64,000 bases of DNA, from positions 1 through 64,000 of the forward strand of contig WASS01000022.1 in the NCBI GenBank assembly GCA_009712635.1, given 5' to 3'. This document shows, one piece after another, positions 8,454-17,452 of the stretch. The notes beneath the pieces were generated by a model, which saw only the letters and a program-made list of their open reading frames with translations, searched no databases and was not told where the DNA came from. Within the stretch, counting starts at the first letter, position 1; every line of letters begins with the position of its first letter. The stretch comes from Hungatella sp. (GTDB taxonomy: Bacteria > Bacillota > Clostridia > Lachnospirales > Lachnospiraceae). Position numbers and translations under genes: made by a program.

Positions 8454-9484
8454 TTTTCAAGCCTCTCTGCTTCATCAAGTATGTAGGGAAGGGTAAGAGA
8501 TACCTCAGTTCCGGCTCCGGGGGAACTAAACAAATGAATGCCGTATTCCTCTCCCATAAGAAGACGTATTCTGGAATTCACGTTATTCAGTGCGATCCCG
8601 CCTTTTTTATCTTCTCTTACAGAACCAGTGCCGCCTGCCATATGAAGAAGTGTATCATTTAAATGTTCGACGGTGGCTTCGTCTATCCCAATACCGTCAT
8701 CTGAGACGGAAATATAAAGTATGGTATCGCTGTGATCAATGTCTATGATCACCTTTCCCCCCTCAACTTTTGGCTCTAGTCCATGCTTAATGGCATTTTC
8801 AACGATTGGCTGGAGAGTAAGCTTTGGAATTCTGGCTTTTAAAAGGTCTTCCTCCTCTGGCAGCAGGATATCCAGATATAACTTTTCCTCAAATCGGTAT
8901 TTTTGAATTATAAAATAGTTTTTAACATTGGAAAGCTCCTCTTCCAGTGTGGTAAGACTTTCCATATTAGAAGTAGTATAACGGAAAAATACTGCCAGTG
9001 CTTCTGCAATTTTTCCAATCTCAGGAACACCCGCCATAATGGCATCCGAGCGGATGGATTCCAGTACATTATAAAGAAAATGAGGATTGATCTGATTTTG
9101 TAAGGCCAGATAACGGGCCTGCTGTTTGGCATTTTCAATCATCTTATCTTTATCCAGACTGGTATGGATTCCTGATAACAATTCATTGAAGCTGGGTGAT
9201 ATTCCTTCCAGGCTTTTAAAAAGCTCAGTGAATATAATCCCGTTGTTAAATAGCTCTGCCTGCTTTTCCATAAAACGCAGTTGTTCCCATATTTTTGCTT
9301 TTCCCCAAAGGAGAATTGAAAATAATCCAAGACCCATAAAAAGAACCAGGAGCACTGCAAAGTAGGATTCCTGACTGTGATCCGCCATCAGAATCAGGAA
9401 AAGCATAAGGAGCATAAGAATACTCCAGGATATCAAAGTACCGATCCATATGACAAACCGGTTTTTTAACCATTGCTTTTTCAA
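8450..9484 (-). CDS. YesM/LytS-type sensor histidine kinase with almost no extracellular domain
   Basis: A 344-aa membrane histidine kinase. Two membrane segments (about 12-33 and 40-60) are joined by only some six residues, so there is no room for the large extracellular sensor found in typical YesM proteins. A coiled stretch follows, then the His_kinase domain with QINPHFLYN (phosphorylated H135) and an HATPase_c domain with VENAIKHG (N230), the G1 box SDDGIGID and the G2-like GGIALNNVNSR. It should phosphorylate the response regulator encoded 15 bp upstream. With no sensor of its own, the input may come through the nearby binding protein, the permease or the degenerate ABC protein (inference). 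Confidence 0.92.
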   Translation of the reverse strand: MKKQWLKNRFVIWIGTLISWSILMLLMLFLILMADHSQESYFAVLLVLFMGLGLFSILLWGKAKIWEQLRFMEKQAELFNNGIIFTELFKSLEGISPSFNELLSGIHTSLDKDKMIENAKQQARYLALQNQINPHFLYNVLESIRSDAIMAGVPEIGKIAEALAVFFRYTTSNMESLTTLEEELSNVKNYFIIQKYRFEEKLYLDILLPEEEDLLKARIPKLTLQPIVENAIKHGLEPKVEGGKVIIDIDHSDTILYISVSDDGIGIDEATVEHLNDTLLHMAGGTGSVREDKKGGIALNNVNSRIRLLMGEEYGIHLFSSPGAGTEVSLTLPYILDEAERLEK

Positions 9485-9499
9485 TTAGATTCCTCCCAG

Positions 9500-11143
9500 C
9501 TATCGGTTGGTAAACAATTTCCTGTATTCATTGGGTGAAACGCCAAGGGTCTTTTTAAACTGTCTGGTGAAAAACTTGATATCATTATATCCGGCCAGTT
9601 CAGCAACCTCACTGATACTTCTTTCTTTTTCGGTCAGCAATTTTTTGGCAGCGTCAATCCGCACCATTTGTATATACTCGGTTAAAGTTTTTCCGGTTTC
9701 TTTTTTAAAGAGAGAGGAAAAATAGGTGTAGCTGAACCCAGTATTTTTAGCCAGCTCTTCCAGCTTAATATTAATTCCCTTATTTTCTTCTATAAAATGC
9801 TTGGCATAGATGACAGGCTTTATTTCTCTGTTTTTCAAATGATCCAGGACATTCATAAGTGTTTCGCAAAGAGTGTCTTCCAATAGCCTAAACGTCTGCT
9901 CCAGGCTTGTACAATGTTCGTACATTTCAGAAAACCAGGATTCTTTTTCGTGTTCGTCCAAAGAGGAATCCAGCTGTTTGAATCCATTGAGATAATAGTT
10001 AAGAAGCAGCAGAAGATTTTTCTTTACCTGTAAACAGGAGGTTATATCTTCTGCCTTCATAATATGCTTTGCAGCTTCCACACATTTTTTAATCTCTTCC
10101 ATATCAAAGGCTTCCGGCCTGTCTTCCAGAAGCTTTAAGATTCTGGCGTCCATGGCGGAGGAGAGACCCGCGTTAGTAAAAGGTGGTTTTATCTCTGAGA
10201 CTGTATTTAAGCCAGTGAGAAAACGGTTACCAATGGCAATACGGCTTTCCTTAATCCGCTTAATCAGCTGAATGCAGCTATCTGCCTGTTCGCTGACGAC
10301 AGCATTAAAGTAGAGCCTGGGGAATAAATCCTGTAGACTGAGAACACGCTCCTTTATGTGGTTTATTGATTCCAGCAGTTCCTTCCTGTCAATCGCATCA
10401 GAAAAAAGAAGAAAGAATATTCCTTCTTCTGTTACTTCAGAGATCCAGATCCAGTTGTGGGAGGAAAACTCCACTTCAGCTATTTCAAGGGTTTTCTCTG
10501 TCAGCAGCTGGTAGCTTTCTTCCGTAAATTCCCTGTAACTGATATTGGGTTTTACTGCAATACATCTTGCTGAATTCTTCATGATATCAGCAGCATTCAT
10601 TTTTTCAACTTCCTGCAGTATGTTCTCCTCCTGTTCGTTTAACTGCTTTTGTAAAACAGTTTTTAAAAACAGGTGTTTAAATGTACCGGTATAATTTTTT
10701 ACGGTTTCTTCAAGATGCAGGCGCGTAGATTGTATGGATATCTGCTCCTGGGTTTCCTTAACCAGTTTTTTTAATGTACGGGTTAAATCTTCCTGATTAA
10801 TGGGCTTTAGCAGATAATCTCTTACCCCAAACCGCATTCCCTGCTGGGCATACTGAAAGTCTTTATAACCGCTGATGATAATGCATTTGAGAATTTCATT
10901 CTGCATTTTTGCTTCTTCAATCAGACGAAGACCATCCATTCCAGGCATTCGGATATCTGTAAGAAGAATATCCGGTTTTTTTTCATTAATCAGCTGCAGA
11001 GCAGTTAAACCGTCGTATGCGGTTCCAAGCAGCCGGATGCCAATTTCCTCCCAATTAACTAAATATTCGATGAGCTTACAGATCTTTTTTTCATCGTCTG
11101 CAATTACCATACCTAAAATTGCAATCATCTCCCGTTTTGTCAT
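9500..11143 (-). CDS. YesN-type response regulator with AraC DNA-binding domain
   Basis: A 547-aa cytoplasmic transcription factor. The N-terminal receiver domain shows VIADDE, the phospho-acceptor D63 in LLTDIRMPG and a conserved KPI near residue 115. A long helical middle region follows, and the C-terminal AraC/XylS double helix-turn-helix contains TGFSYTYFSSLFKKETG and AGYNDIKFFTRQFKKTLG. The partner kinase is encoded immediately downstream. Likely targets are the ribose-type transporter operon and possibly its own operon. The start is uncertain: the first ATG (11143) has a poor ribosome site, and in-frame ATGs at 11128 and 11110 would give 542 or 536 aa and a more usual beginning for a receiver domain. 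Confidence 0.93.
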   Translation of the reverse strand: MTKREMIAILGMVIADDEKKICKLIEYLVNWEEIGIRLLGTAYDGLTALQLINEKKPDILLTDIRMPGMDGLRLIEEAKMQNEILKCIIISGYKDFQYAQQGMRFGVRDYLLKPINQEDLTRTLKKLVKETQEQISIQSTRLHLEETVKNYTGTFKHLFLKTVLQKQLNEQEENILQEVEKMNAADIMKNSARCIAVKPNISYREFTEESYQLLTEKTLEIAEVEFSSHNWIWISEVTEEGIFFLLFSDAIDRKELLESINHIKERVLSLQDLFPRLYFNAVVSEQADSCIQLIKRIKESRIAIGNRFLTGLNTVSEIKPPFTNAGLSSAMDARILKLLEDRPEAFDMEEIKKCVEAAKHIMKAEDITSCLQVKKNLLLLLNYYLNGFKQLDSSLDEHEKESWFSEMYEHCTSLEQTFRLLEDTLCETLMNVLDHLKNREIKPVIYAKHFIEENKGINIKLEELAKNTGFSYTYFSSLFKKETGKTLTEYIQMVRIDAAKKLLTEKERSISEVAELAGYNDIKFFTRQFKKTLGVSPNEYRKLFTNR

Positions 11144-11169
11144 TTTTAACAGTATTGCCTTTCAGGTTA

Positions 11170-11198
11170 AGTATACTTCACTGGTGAGAGATTCTCAA
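11170..11198 (-). promoter_or_regulatory. promoter of the response regulator-kinase operon
   Basis: On the minus strand: TTGAGA (11198-11193), a 17-bp spacer and TATACT (11175-11170). The predicted start of transcription is about 20 bp before the first ATG. Confidence 0.68.
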
Positions 11199-11374
11199 CA
11201 TAAATAGTGTTGAAAATTGTTGGAAATTGTAAAAAACACCATAATATTTTAAAAAATGATGCAAATATTGAGTAATAATGCTTTTTAATACCGGTTAATT
11301 TGTTAAATTTATATCAAAAGTGCATAAAATAGGTTCAAAGCATAGGCAGTAACTATGAATACAGATGAATTTTC
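11199..11374. other. AT-rich divergent regulatory region
   Basis: Middle part of the 325-bp gap between the divergent response regulator and AraC-sensor genes. It is very AT-rich, with short repeats such as GTTGAAAATTGTTGGAAATTGT (split as TTGAAAATTG and TTGGAAATTG near 11210-11230). I see no gene, no RNA hairpin of note, and no operator I can name. Confidence 0.4.
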
Positions 11375-11403
11375 TTGCTATCAATGAGTGGGTTTGGTAT
11401 ATT
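11375..11403 (+). promoter_or_regulatory. promoter of the AraC-type sensor gene
   Basis: TTGCTA (11375-11380), a 17-bp spacer and TATATT (11398-11403), giving a leader of roughly 60 nt before the ATG at 11469. Confidence 0.6.
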
Positions 11404-11468
11404 ATTAATAAGATTTTGTACCGTAAAAAACATAGGGAATGTAAGAGGTATAATAAGGTGATTAAAAT

Positions 11469-13649
11469 ATGAATGCTATGGAAGCCCGTAAGAGCAGATT
11501 CTTTAAAAATATGTTTTTGTCCTACTGTCTGATCATTATATTAAGCTTTCTCGTTTATTCGGTTACAGTCATTTATGAGGCTGCAAAAGTGAAAGAAAAT
11601 CAGGCAGTTAAATATTATGAAACTAAGGCCCAGGCATTTGCCAATGGGATGGATCAGCAGATTTACAGCGCACAGAATATAATAACAAATCTTAATAATT
11701 CCTCGTTGATTAATAAATTGTATATGACTGTTCAGATGCAAAGCCCGGTTGATTCCTATCTTTTGTATCAGGTGTTAAATGACATCCGCTATCAGAAAAC
11801 AGCTGGAGATGATTTTAATATTTCAGATGTTGTTCTGATGATGAATAATTACAATAAGGTATATACCAGTGATGAGGTGGTTCATTTATCCGATCGCATT
11901 GATTTATCAGAATGGAAAACCGATCGTTTGGCAATTACAGATTTAAATACCAGTTTAAATATGAATAACAGCCAGCTGACATTTTTCAAAAAATATCTCA
12001 TATACAGTGGTGCCTATCAATATGGATCTGGTTCACAGAGAGGGATTGTCTGTGTTTTATTTGAAAATCAGAAGATAGAAGAGATGCTGAAAGCTGCATC
12101 CGGTGAGGCCCGGGGATATGCAGTTTACTATAATGGAAAACCGGTTATAAAAGAGGGGATTGAAGATGGAAGAAGCTTTAAACAAACCTCACAGGTAAGC
12201 AGTGCCATCTCTTATGAAATTATAGCGGATCATAATAAGTTTGGTTTTGAGTTATCAGACCTGGGATCTTTTGCATTGGTGTTTGGATTTTTGATTTGTA
12301 TGGGATATTTAATTCTGGCTTACTTTTTTACAAACCGGTATTCGTCCCCATTTGAGAAAATCAGGCTTTTAGTGGGGAAAGACAGGAAAGAGGGAAAAAA
12401 CGAAGCAGAAAAAATTGTCTCCGGTGTGGTTGATCTTCTTGGAGAGCGTAACGGGTATATGCAGCAGGTTCATAACATGTCACCCTATGCCAGCCAGGGA
12501 ATCCTTCATAGCCTTATTCTTGGGAGTGATGGGGAATCCGGTAATAAAGAATTTTTAACTGATTTTGTTCAGTTAAAACGAGTATTTTTTCTAGCTGCAA
12601 TGGTTGATTTATATTTTGGAGAGAAATGGAGTAAGGACGAGGCAAAGAAAGCGGTAAAAACAATTTCCCTGCTGGCAGAACAGGAATCAGATGAGGAATT
12701 TAAGATCCTGTCTTATAAAAAGGATTCCACCCATGTCTATCTTATTTTTAATAGTAATAACGGAGAACGTCTGGAAGATAAACTTTATGAGTTTTTTGAT
12801 AAAATGAAGAAGACCCTGGATTCCAGTTGTATGGTGACCGTTGGAGCAGATGAGGTTAAGGAAGAACTGGAAGAGATATCTGTTTCCTGTGACAATGCAA
12901 TGCTGGCTTTGGAAAAAATCCTATGGGAGGGAAGAGGGGCAATCTATTTCCATGATCCACAGTCGGACTGTTCTATGAATTATTATTTTCCTAAGGATGG
13001 AGTAAAACAGCTGACTAAGGGAATGAAGGACAGGGACAGGGAGTCTATCAGTCATTTTTTTAAGGAGATTGAGAAGAAAAACCAGATGGAGTTTGATAAT
13101 TCTGTTTATGCCGGAAAGCTGCTGTTAAGTGAGCTTTATGTTACCGTTGCAAAAGCAATGCAGGCAATATGGGATCAATGCGGCATTCCTCTAAGAAGAG
13201 TGGATGTCTGCCCTTCTTACCGTACCATGGATGAGGTCATTGAATATTATGGCAATCTGATAGAAGGGCTTTTTATTGAAGTGGATCAATCTGAGGAATT
13301 AAGAGAGGAATATTTCCAGAATGAGTCGGAATTAATTGAGTATATCAATAAGAATGACAAAAATCCGGACCTTTCCCTCACCCAGATAGCGGACCATTTT
13401 TCGGTAAGCAGCAAATATGTGACTGCTTTGGTGAAAAAGCGGTTTGGCATGACCTATTTAAAATATGTGCAGGAACGAAGAATTTCTTATGCAATTGATC
13501 TTTTAAAGAATTCGTCTCTTCCCCTTGAGAAAATAGCGGAGGAATGTGGCTACACCAATATGCTGACATTCAGAAGAAATTTTAAAGCGATTATGGCGTG
13601 TAACCCAAGTGACTTCCGGGGAGAGAAAATAGCGGAAGAAGAGTCGTAA
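11469..13649 (+). CDS. membrane-anchored sensor-regulator of the AraC family
   Basis: A 726-aa one-component regulator. A first membrane helix (about 17-36) leads into an extracellular sensing domain of some 225 residues, which resembles the Cache-like domains of this class. A second helix (about 268-287) returns to the cytoplasm, and the C-terminal AraC helix-turn-helix pair (about 625-722) includes DHFSVSSKYVTALVKKRFG and CGYTNMLTFRRNF. This architecture is common next to LplB/YtcP/YtcQ transporters in clostridia, and such a transporter starts 185 bp downstream on the same strand. It probably activates that operon when sugar or oligosaccharide is present outside the cell (inference from position and class). 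A strong terminator separates it from the transporter. Confidence 0.9.
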   Translation: MNAMEARKSRFFKNMFLSYCLIIILSFLVYSVTVIYEAAKVKENQAVKYYETKAQAFANGMDQQIYSAQNIITNLNNSSLINKLYMTVQMQSPVDSYLLYQVLNDIRYQKTAGDDFNISDVVLMMNNYNKVYTSDEVVHLSDRIDLSEWKTDRLAITDLNTSLNMNNSQLTFFKKYLIYSGAYQYGSGSQRGIVCVLFENQKIEEMLKAASGEARGYAVYYNGKPVIKEGIEDGRSFKQTSQVSSAISYEIIADHNKFGFELSDLGSFALVFGFLICMGYLILAYFFTNRYSSPFEKIRLLVGKDRKEGKNEAEKIVSGVVDLLGERNGYMQQVHNMSPYASQGILHSLILGSDGESGNKEFLTDFVQLKRVFFLAAMVDLYFGEKWSKDEAKKAVKTISLLAEQESDEEFKILSYKKDSTHVYLIFNSNNGERLEDKLYEFFDKMKKTLDSSCMVTVGADEVKEELEEISVSCDNAMLALEKILWEGRGAIYFHDPQSDCSMNYYFPKDGVKQLTKGMKDRDRESISHFFKEIEKKNQMEFDNSVYAGKLLLSELYVTVAKAMQAIWDQCGIPLRRVDVCPSYRTMDEVIEYYGNLIEGLFIEVDQSEELREEYFQNESELIEYINKNDKNPDLSLTQIADHFSVSSKYVTALVKKRFGMTYLKYVQERRISYAIDLLKNSSLPLEKIAEECGYTNMLTFRRNFKAIMACNPSDFRGEKIAEEES

Positions 13650-13681
13650 TAATTCAACAAATAAAAGGGCTATAAAACCAG

Positions 13682-13737
13682 GAATGAATCAAAAAAGGAT
13701 AGTAAATACTGCTTCCTTTTTTGATTCATTCATTTTT
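13682..13737 (+). terminator. strong terminator after the AraC-type sensor gene
   Basis: A perfect 18-bp stem (13682-13699 with 13714-13731) around a 14-nt loop, followed by ATTTTT. Confidence 0.92.
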
Positions 13738-13739
13738 GT

Positions 13740-13797
13740 GGGCAAAATGCCCTTGGAAAAAGTGAAACTAGCAAAAAAGTAGGGCAAATTATACAAT
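13740..13797 (+). promoter_or_regulatory. candidate activator-dependent promoter with repeated GGGCAAA sites
   Basis: The palindrome GGGCAAAATGCCC (13740-13752) is followed by a second GGGCAAA at 13782-13788, 42 bp or four helical turns on. A TACAAT -10 box (13792-13797) has only a poor -35 (TAGCAA, 13769-13774). This is the layout expected for a promoter that needs an activator such as the AraC-type protein encoded upstream. Confidence 0.45.
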
Positions 13798-13834
13798 TTA
13801 CTCACAACACATCAAATGGAAGGGGACAAAAGAA

Positions 13835-14812
13835 ATGAATGTGCTTGCCAGGAAAAAAGCAAAGCCAGAGATAAAAAAACTCTCGAAAGAAGAAAAAAAA
13901 CTGCTGTTTCGAAAAAATGTGAAGAGAGATAAATATCTGCTTCTAATGTTTGCGCCAGTTTTGATCTATTATCTGATATTCGCCTATTTACCTATGACAG
14001 GACTTGTAATGGCGTTTACACAATTTAAGGCAGGCAGCGGAATGATGGGCCTTTATACAGGTACCTTTGTGGGGCTGAAATGGTTTATTCAGTTTTTTAA
14101 CTCACCGTATGCGTTCCGATTGATTCGAAATACCTTTTTGCTATCATTTTATTCGTTAATATTTGGGTTTCCGATTCCTATTATTTTTGCACTGTGCATT
14201 ACCCAGATAAAAAATAAGTATTTACAGAAAGGTACTCAGATCATTACATATTTGCCTTATTTTATCTCTACGGTAGTCATTTGCGGAATGATAACAAACT
14301 TTTTATCACCGTCCAGCGGAATTATTAACCAGCTGATCGTTAAGGCAGGGGGGACCGCAATAAACTTTCTGGGTGAGCCGAAATGGTTCCGGGCGATTTA
14401 TGTTATTTCCGGTTCCTGGCAGAGCTTTGGATTTAATTCCATTATCTTTGTAGCTGCAATTATGGGCGTTGCACCGGAACTTTATGAAGCAATGAAGGTG
14501 GATGGTGCCAGCAAGGTTCAGACCATACGTTATCTGGTGCTGCCAAGCATTAAACCAACCATTGTTCTTTTACTTATTATGTCACTGGGCAATCTCTTGA
14601 ATGTGGGCTTTGAAAAGGTTTATCTTCTTTATAATTCCGGAATCTATGATACGGCTGATGTAATTTCCACTTATGTTTACAGGCAGGGTATTGGCAGTCA
14701 GAATTACAGCTATGCAACAGCAGTGGGTCTGTTTAATTCACTGATTGCTTTTGTCATCGTGTTTACGGCAAACAGGCTCAGCAGAAAACTGACAGAAACA
14801 TCGGTATGGTAA
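13835..14812 (+). CDS. LplB-type sugar ABC transporter permease
   Basis: A 325-aa permease of the CUT1 family (BPD_transp_1), preceded by AAGGGGAC. A charged, Lys-rich N-terminal segment of about 32 residues precedes the first of some six membrane helices. The cytoplasmic loop that docks on the ATPase carries EAMKVDGASKVQTIRYLVLP (the EAA motif, about residues 211-230). It pairs with the permease encoded ten bp downstream. As usual for this class no ATPase gene lies in the operon, so a shared MsmK/UgpC-like ATPase elsewhere is expected. The closest named relatives are LplB/YteP of Bacillus, which import rhamnogalacturonan or other complex oligosaccharides. Confidence 0.92.
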   Translation: MNVLARKKAKPEIKKLSKEEKKLLFRKNVKRDKYLLLMFAPVLIYYLIFAYLPMTGLVMAFTQFKAGSGMMGLYTGTFVGLKWFIQFFNSPYAFRLIRNTFLLSFYSLIFGFPIPIIFALCITQIKNKYLQKGTQIITYLPYFISTVVICGMITNFLSPSSGIINQLIVKAGGTAINFLGEPKWFRAIYVISGSWQSFGFNSIIFVAAIMGVAPELYEAMKVDGASKVQTIRYLVLPSIKPTIVLLLIMSLGNLLNVGFEKVYLLYNSGIYDTADVISTYVYRQGIGSQNYSYATAVGLFNSLIAFVIVFTANRLSRKLTETSVW

Positions 14813-14822
14813 GGAGGAAGAG

Positions 14823-15734
14823 ATGAATCAGAAAAGTACATGGATCGAGTTTAAAAATGAATGTATCACAGATAAGCTGTTTGATATCGGCATCTGGGTA
14901 CTAATTGCGGCAGCAGTCTGTATTACCCTGTATCCTTTTATATATGTTGTAAGCATTTCCTTAAGCTCTGGTGAAGCGGTGAACAAGGGATTAATTACCC
15001 TGTTACCGGTAGATGTGAATCTGGATACCTATCGGATGGTTATGTCTTATAAGGATCTATGGATTTCTTATGGAAATACATTTTATTATACCGTTATGGG
15101 AACCTTTTTAAATATCGTATTTACCTGTCTGGCAGCTTATCCGCTTTCCAGAAAACGGTTTTTCTTAAGAAAGAAAATGAATTTCCTACTGGCATTTACC
15201 ATGTATTTTTCCGGTGGACTCATACCAAGTTATCTGGTTGTAACGGGGCTTGGTTTGTATAACAGCAGACTGGCAATGATACTACCGGTCCTGGTCAGTG
15301 CTTATAACGTTATGATCTGCCGTTCTGCGTTTGAAGGAATTGCTGAGGAATTATTTGAAAATGCGTATCTTGAGGGAGCAAATGACCTTCAGATTTTGGT
15401 AAAGATAGCAATCCCATTAATAAAACCGACGTTAGCTGTTTTAACTCTGTATTATGCAGTGGCACGGTATAATGATTTCTTTAGTGCGCTGCTCTATATC
15501 GGAAAGCAGAATCTTCAGCCGTTGCAGTTGTTTCTTAGAAGAATTCTCCTGATGGCATCTGCAGAGATTATGCAGTCTTCCGGAAATGCAACGGCCGCCA
15601 GTGCAGCAGCTCAGTCTACCATTCAGATCAGATACGTCTGCATCGTATTATCTATGGTGCCAATCGTATGTCTTACTCCCTTTATACAGAAGTATCTGGT
15701 GAAAGGTACCATGCTGGGAGCAGTAAAAGGATAA
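14823..15734 (+). CDS. YtcP-type sugar ABC transporter permease
   Basis: A 303-aa CUT1 permease (MalG side) with about six membrane helices. The EAA loop is seen as ENAYLEGANDLQILVKIAIP (about 180-199). It starts with ATG after AAGGAGGAAG, ten bp from the end of the partner permease gene. Together they form the membrane channel used by the binding lipoprotein encoded next. Confidence 0.92.
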   Translation: MNQKSTWIEFKNECITDKLFDIGIWVLIAAAVCITLYPFIYVVSISLSSGEAVNKGLITLLPVDVNLDTYRMVMSYKDLWISYGNTFYYTVMGTFLNIVFTCLAAYPLSRKRFFLRKKMNFLLAFTMYFSGGLIPSYLVVTGLGLYNSRLAMILPVLVSAYNVMICRSAFEGIAEELFENAYLEGANDLQILVKIAIPLIKPTLAVLTLYYAVARYNDFFSALLYIGKQNLQPLQLFLRRILLMASAEIMQSSGNATAASAAAQSTIQIRYVCIVLSMVPIVCLTPFIQKYLVKGTMLGAVKG

Positions 15735-15777
15735 TCATGTTTTGATTATATATAATAAAAATGAGGAGGATGTTACA

Positions 15778-17373
15778 ATGAAAAAGAAGGAATATTGGAA
15801 AGCAGCAATCATATCTGCAATGATAGCTGCAGCGGCGTTATCTGGCTGTTCAGGGAAGAACACCCAGACGGAATCAAAAGAGGAAAAAAGCAATGAGGCT
15901 GAATTTAATTACACCGGGGCAGCACCGGTAACTAACACACCTGATGCAAAGGTCAGCATTCTTGCACAAAATTCCTGGTACTCTACCGTAGACTATGCCA
16001 ATGCGGATATTATTAAGAAAATTGCTTCCAATGCAGGTGTGACAATTGACTGGACCCTTGTCTCACCTACCAATTATAAGGACAGCGTCAGCCCGATGCT
16101 GGCATCCGGTTCGGATCTACCGAATATTGTGGAACTCCCTGATCTGGATGATAATATGACTTATATTACCGGAGGACTTTTCTATCCTCTTGATGAGTAT
16201 ATGAATTATATGCCGAATTACAAGAAGTTTCTGGACAGCAATCCGGCTATAAAAGCCAGTCTGACAGCTGAGGATGGCCATATTTACTATGTGCCTCAGA
16301 CAGTTGTAACGGATAATTATCAGCCCTGTACCATGATAAATATGCAGTGGCTGGATCAGCTGGGTCTTCCGGTACCTGCCACACTTGATGAGTTTGTAGA
16401 AGATCTGCGTGCGTTCCGTAATAACGATATGAACGGAAATGGAGACAAAACCGATGAGATTCCATTAAGCGTAACAGCTAAGAATCTTCCCCTTATGTTT
16501 GGTCCGGCGTTTGGTCTTAACCTGGTGGATGGTTTTTATGCGGATGAAAGTGGAAAGGTACACTATTCAGCTGCAGAATCTGAGAATTACAAAAAGTATC
16601 TTACGTTCTTAAATGGACTTTATAAAGAAGGTCTTTTGGAAGTAGAATATACATCTCTTACCCGTGATCAGATTACAGAGCGCTGTGCCCGTAATATAAC
16701 TGGTGCAACATTTGATTACAGCTGGCAGATGTCACAGCTTTACAGCAAGCAATATCCGGAGTATACTGGTGAAAAAGGAATTATGGTTGGAATTCCACCT
16801 CTTTCCGGAGAATCAAAAGGCTTTTATCTGGGAAGAAACCCAATTGCCAATATTTTCGGTATCAGCAAGTCAGACAAGGATCCGCTTCTTGCCATTAAGT
16901 TTTTAGATTATGCCATGAGTGAGGAAGCACAGAATTATTATGTCTGGGGACTGGAAGGAGAAAGCTATACGGTATCAGCAGACGGGAAAAAGGCTTATAC
17001 AGAAAAGGCTTCTGATAACAACTGGCTTCAGCAGCTTGGTATCAATGCAGGATGTCTTCCTTCCCAGCAGTCGGTAGAGGCTACAGATGTACTTCTTCCA
17101 AAATGGCATGTTGAAAAGGATAAGGAGCTTCAGGCATTTTCCAAGGCACCTTGGCCATTCATCTACTCTACAAAGGATGAGCAGAATATTATTTCCCAAT
17201 ATCTGGTTGATATTACTACTTATGTAGATGAAATGAATGTGGCATTTATTACAGGAACGACAGATCTTAGTACATTTGATTCCTATTTATCTACCCTTGA
17301 CAATATGGGATTAAAAGATCTGCTGAAAGTGAAACAGCAGCAGTATGACCGGTTCGTTTCATCGACCAAATAA
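15778..17373 (+). CDS. extracellular solute-binding lipoprotein (YtcQ/LplA-type)
   Basis: A 531-aa binding lipoprotein. The start at 15778 is chosen because GAGGAGGA lies nine bases upstream and the protein then begins with a proper signal: MKKKEYWK, an Ala-rich hydrophobic core and LSGC with the lipidated Cys at residue 24. A Glu/Lys/Thr-rich linker follows. The large mature part, with motifs such as LPNIVELPD and NDMNGNGDKTDEIP (a calcium-loop-like Asp/Asn stretch found in this family), matches the long binding proteins of LplB/YtcP transporters. It binds an oligosaccharide outside the cell. Third gene of the operon, followed by a terminator. Confidence 0.92.
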   Translation: MKKKEYWKAAIISAMIAAAALSGCSGKNTQTESKEEKSNEAEFNYTGAAPVTNTPDAKVSILAQNSWYSTVDYANADIIKKIASNAGVTIDWTLVSPTNYKDSVSPMLASGSDLPNIVELPDLDDNMTYITGGLFYPLDEYMNYMPNYKKFLDSNPAIKASLTAEDGHIYYVPQTVVTDNYQPCTMINMQWLDQLGLPVPATLDEFVEDLRAFRNNDMNGNGDKTDEIPLSVTAKNLPLMFGPAFGLNLVDGFYADESGKVHYSAAESENYKKYLTFLNGLYKEGLLEVEYTSLTRDQITERCARNITGATFDYSWQMSQLYSKQYPEYTGEKGIMVGIPPLSGESKGFYLGRNPIANIFGISKSDKDPLLAIKFLDYAMSEEAQNYYVWGLEGESYTVSADGKKAYTEKASDNNWLQQLGINAGCLPSQQSVEATDVLLPKWHVEKDKELQAFSKAPWPFIYSTKDEQNIISQYLVDITTYVDEMNVAFITGTTDLSTFDSYLSTLDNMGLKDLLKVKQQQYDRFVSSTK

Positions 17374-17383
17374 TGAGTTTAAG

Positions 17384-17418
17384 ACCGGCACAGAGGATGG
17401 ATTCTGTGCCGGTTTTTT
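17384..17418 (+). terminator. terminator of the LplB-type transporter operon
   Basis: An 11-bp perfect stem ACCGGCACAGA (17384-17394) / TCTGTGCCGGT (17403-17413) with an 8-nt loop and a run of six T. Confidence 0.93.
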
Positions 17419-17452
17419 ACTTTAATTGTATATTAAATTGAAAGGATCAGAT

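Noticed and set aside
9500-11143. Frameshift or missing start in the response regulator gene
   Set aside because: The reading frame is intact from receiver to AraC domain; the doubt concerns only which of three in-frame ATGs is used.
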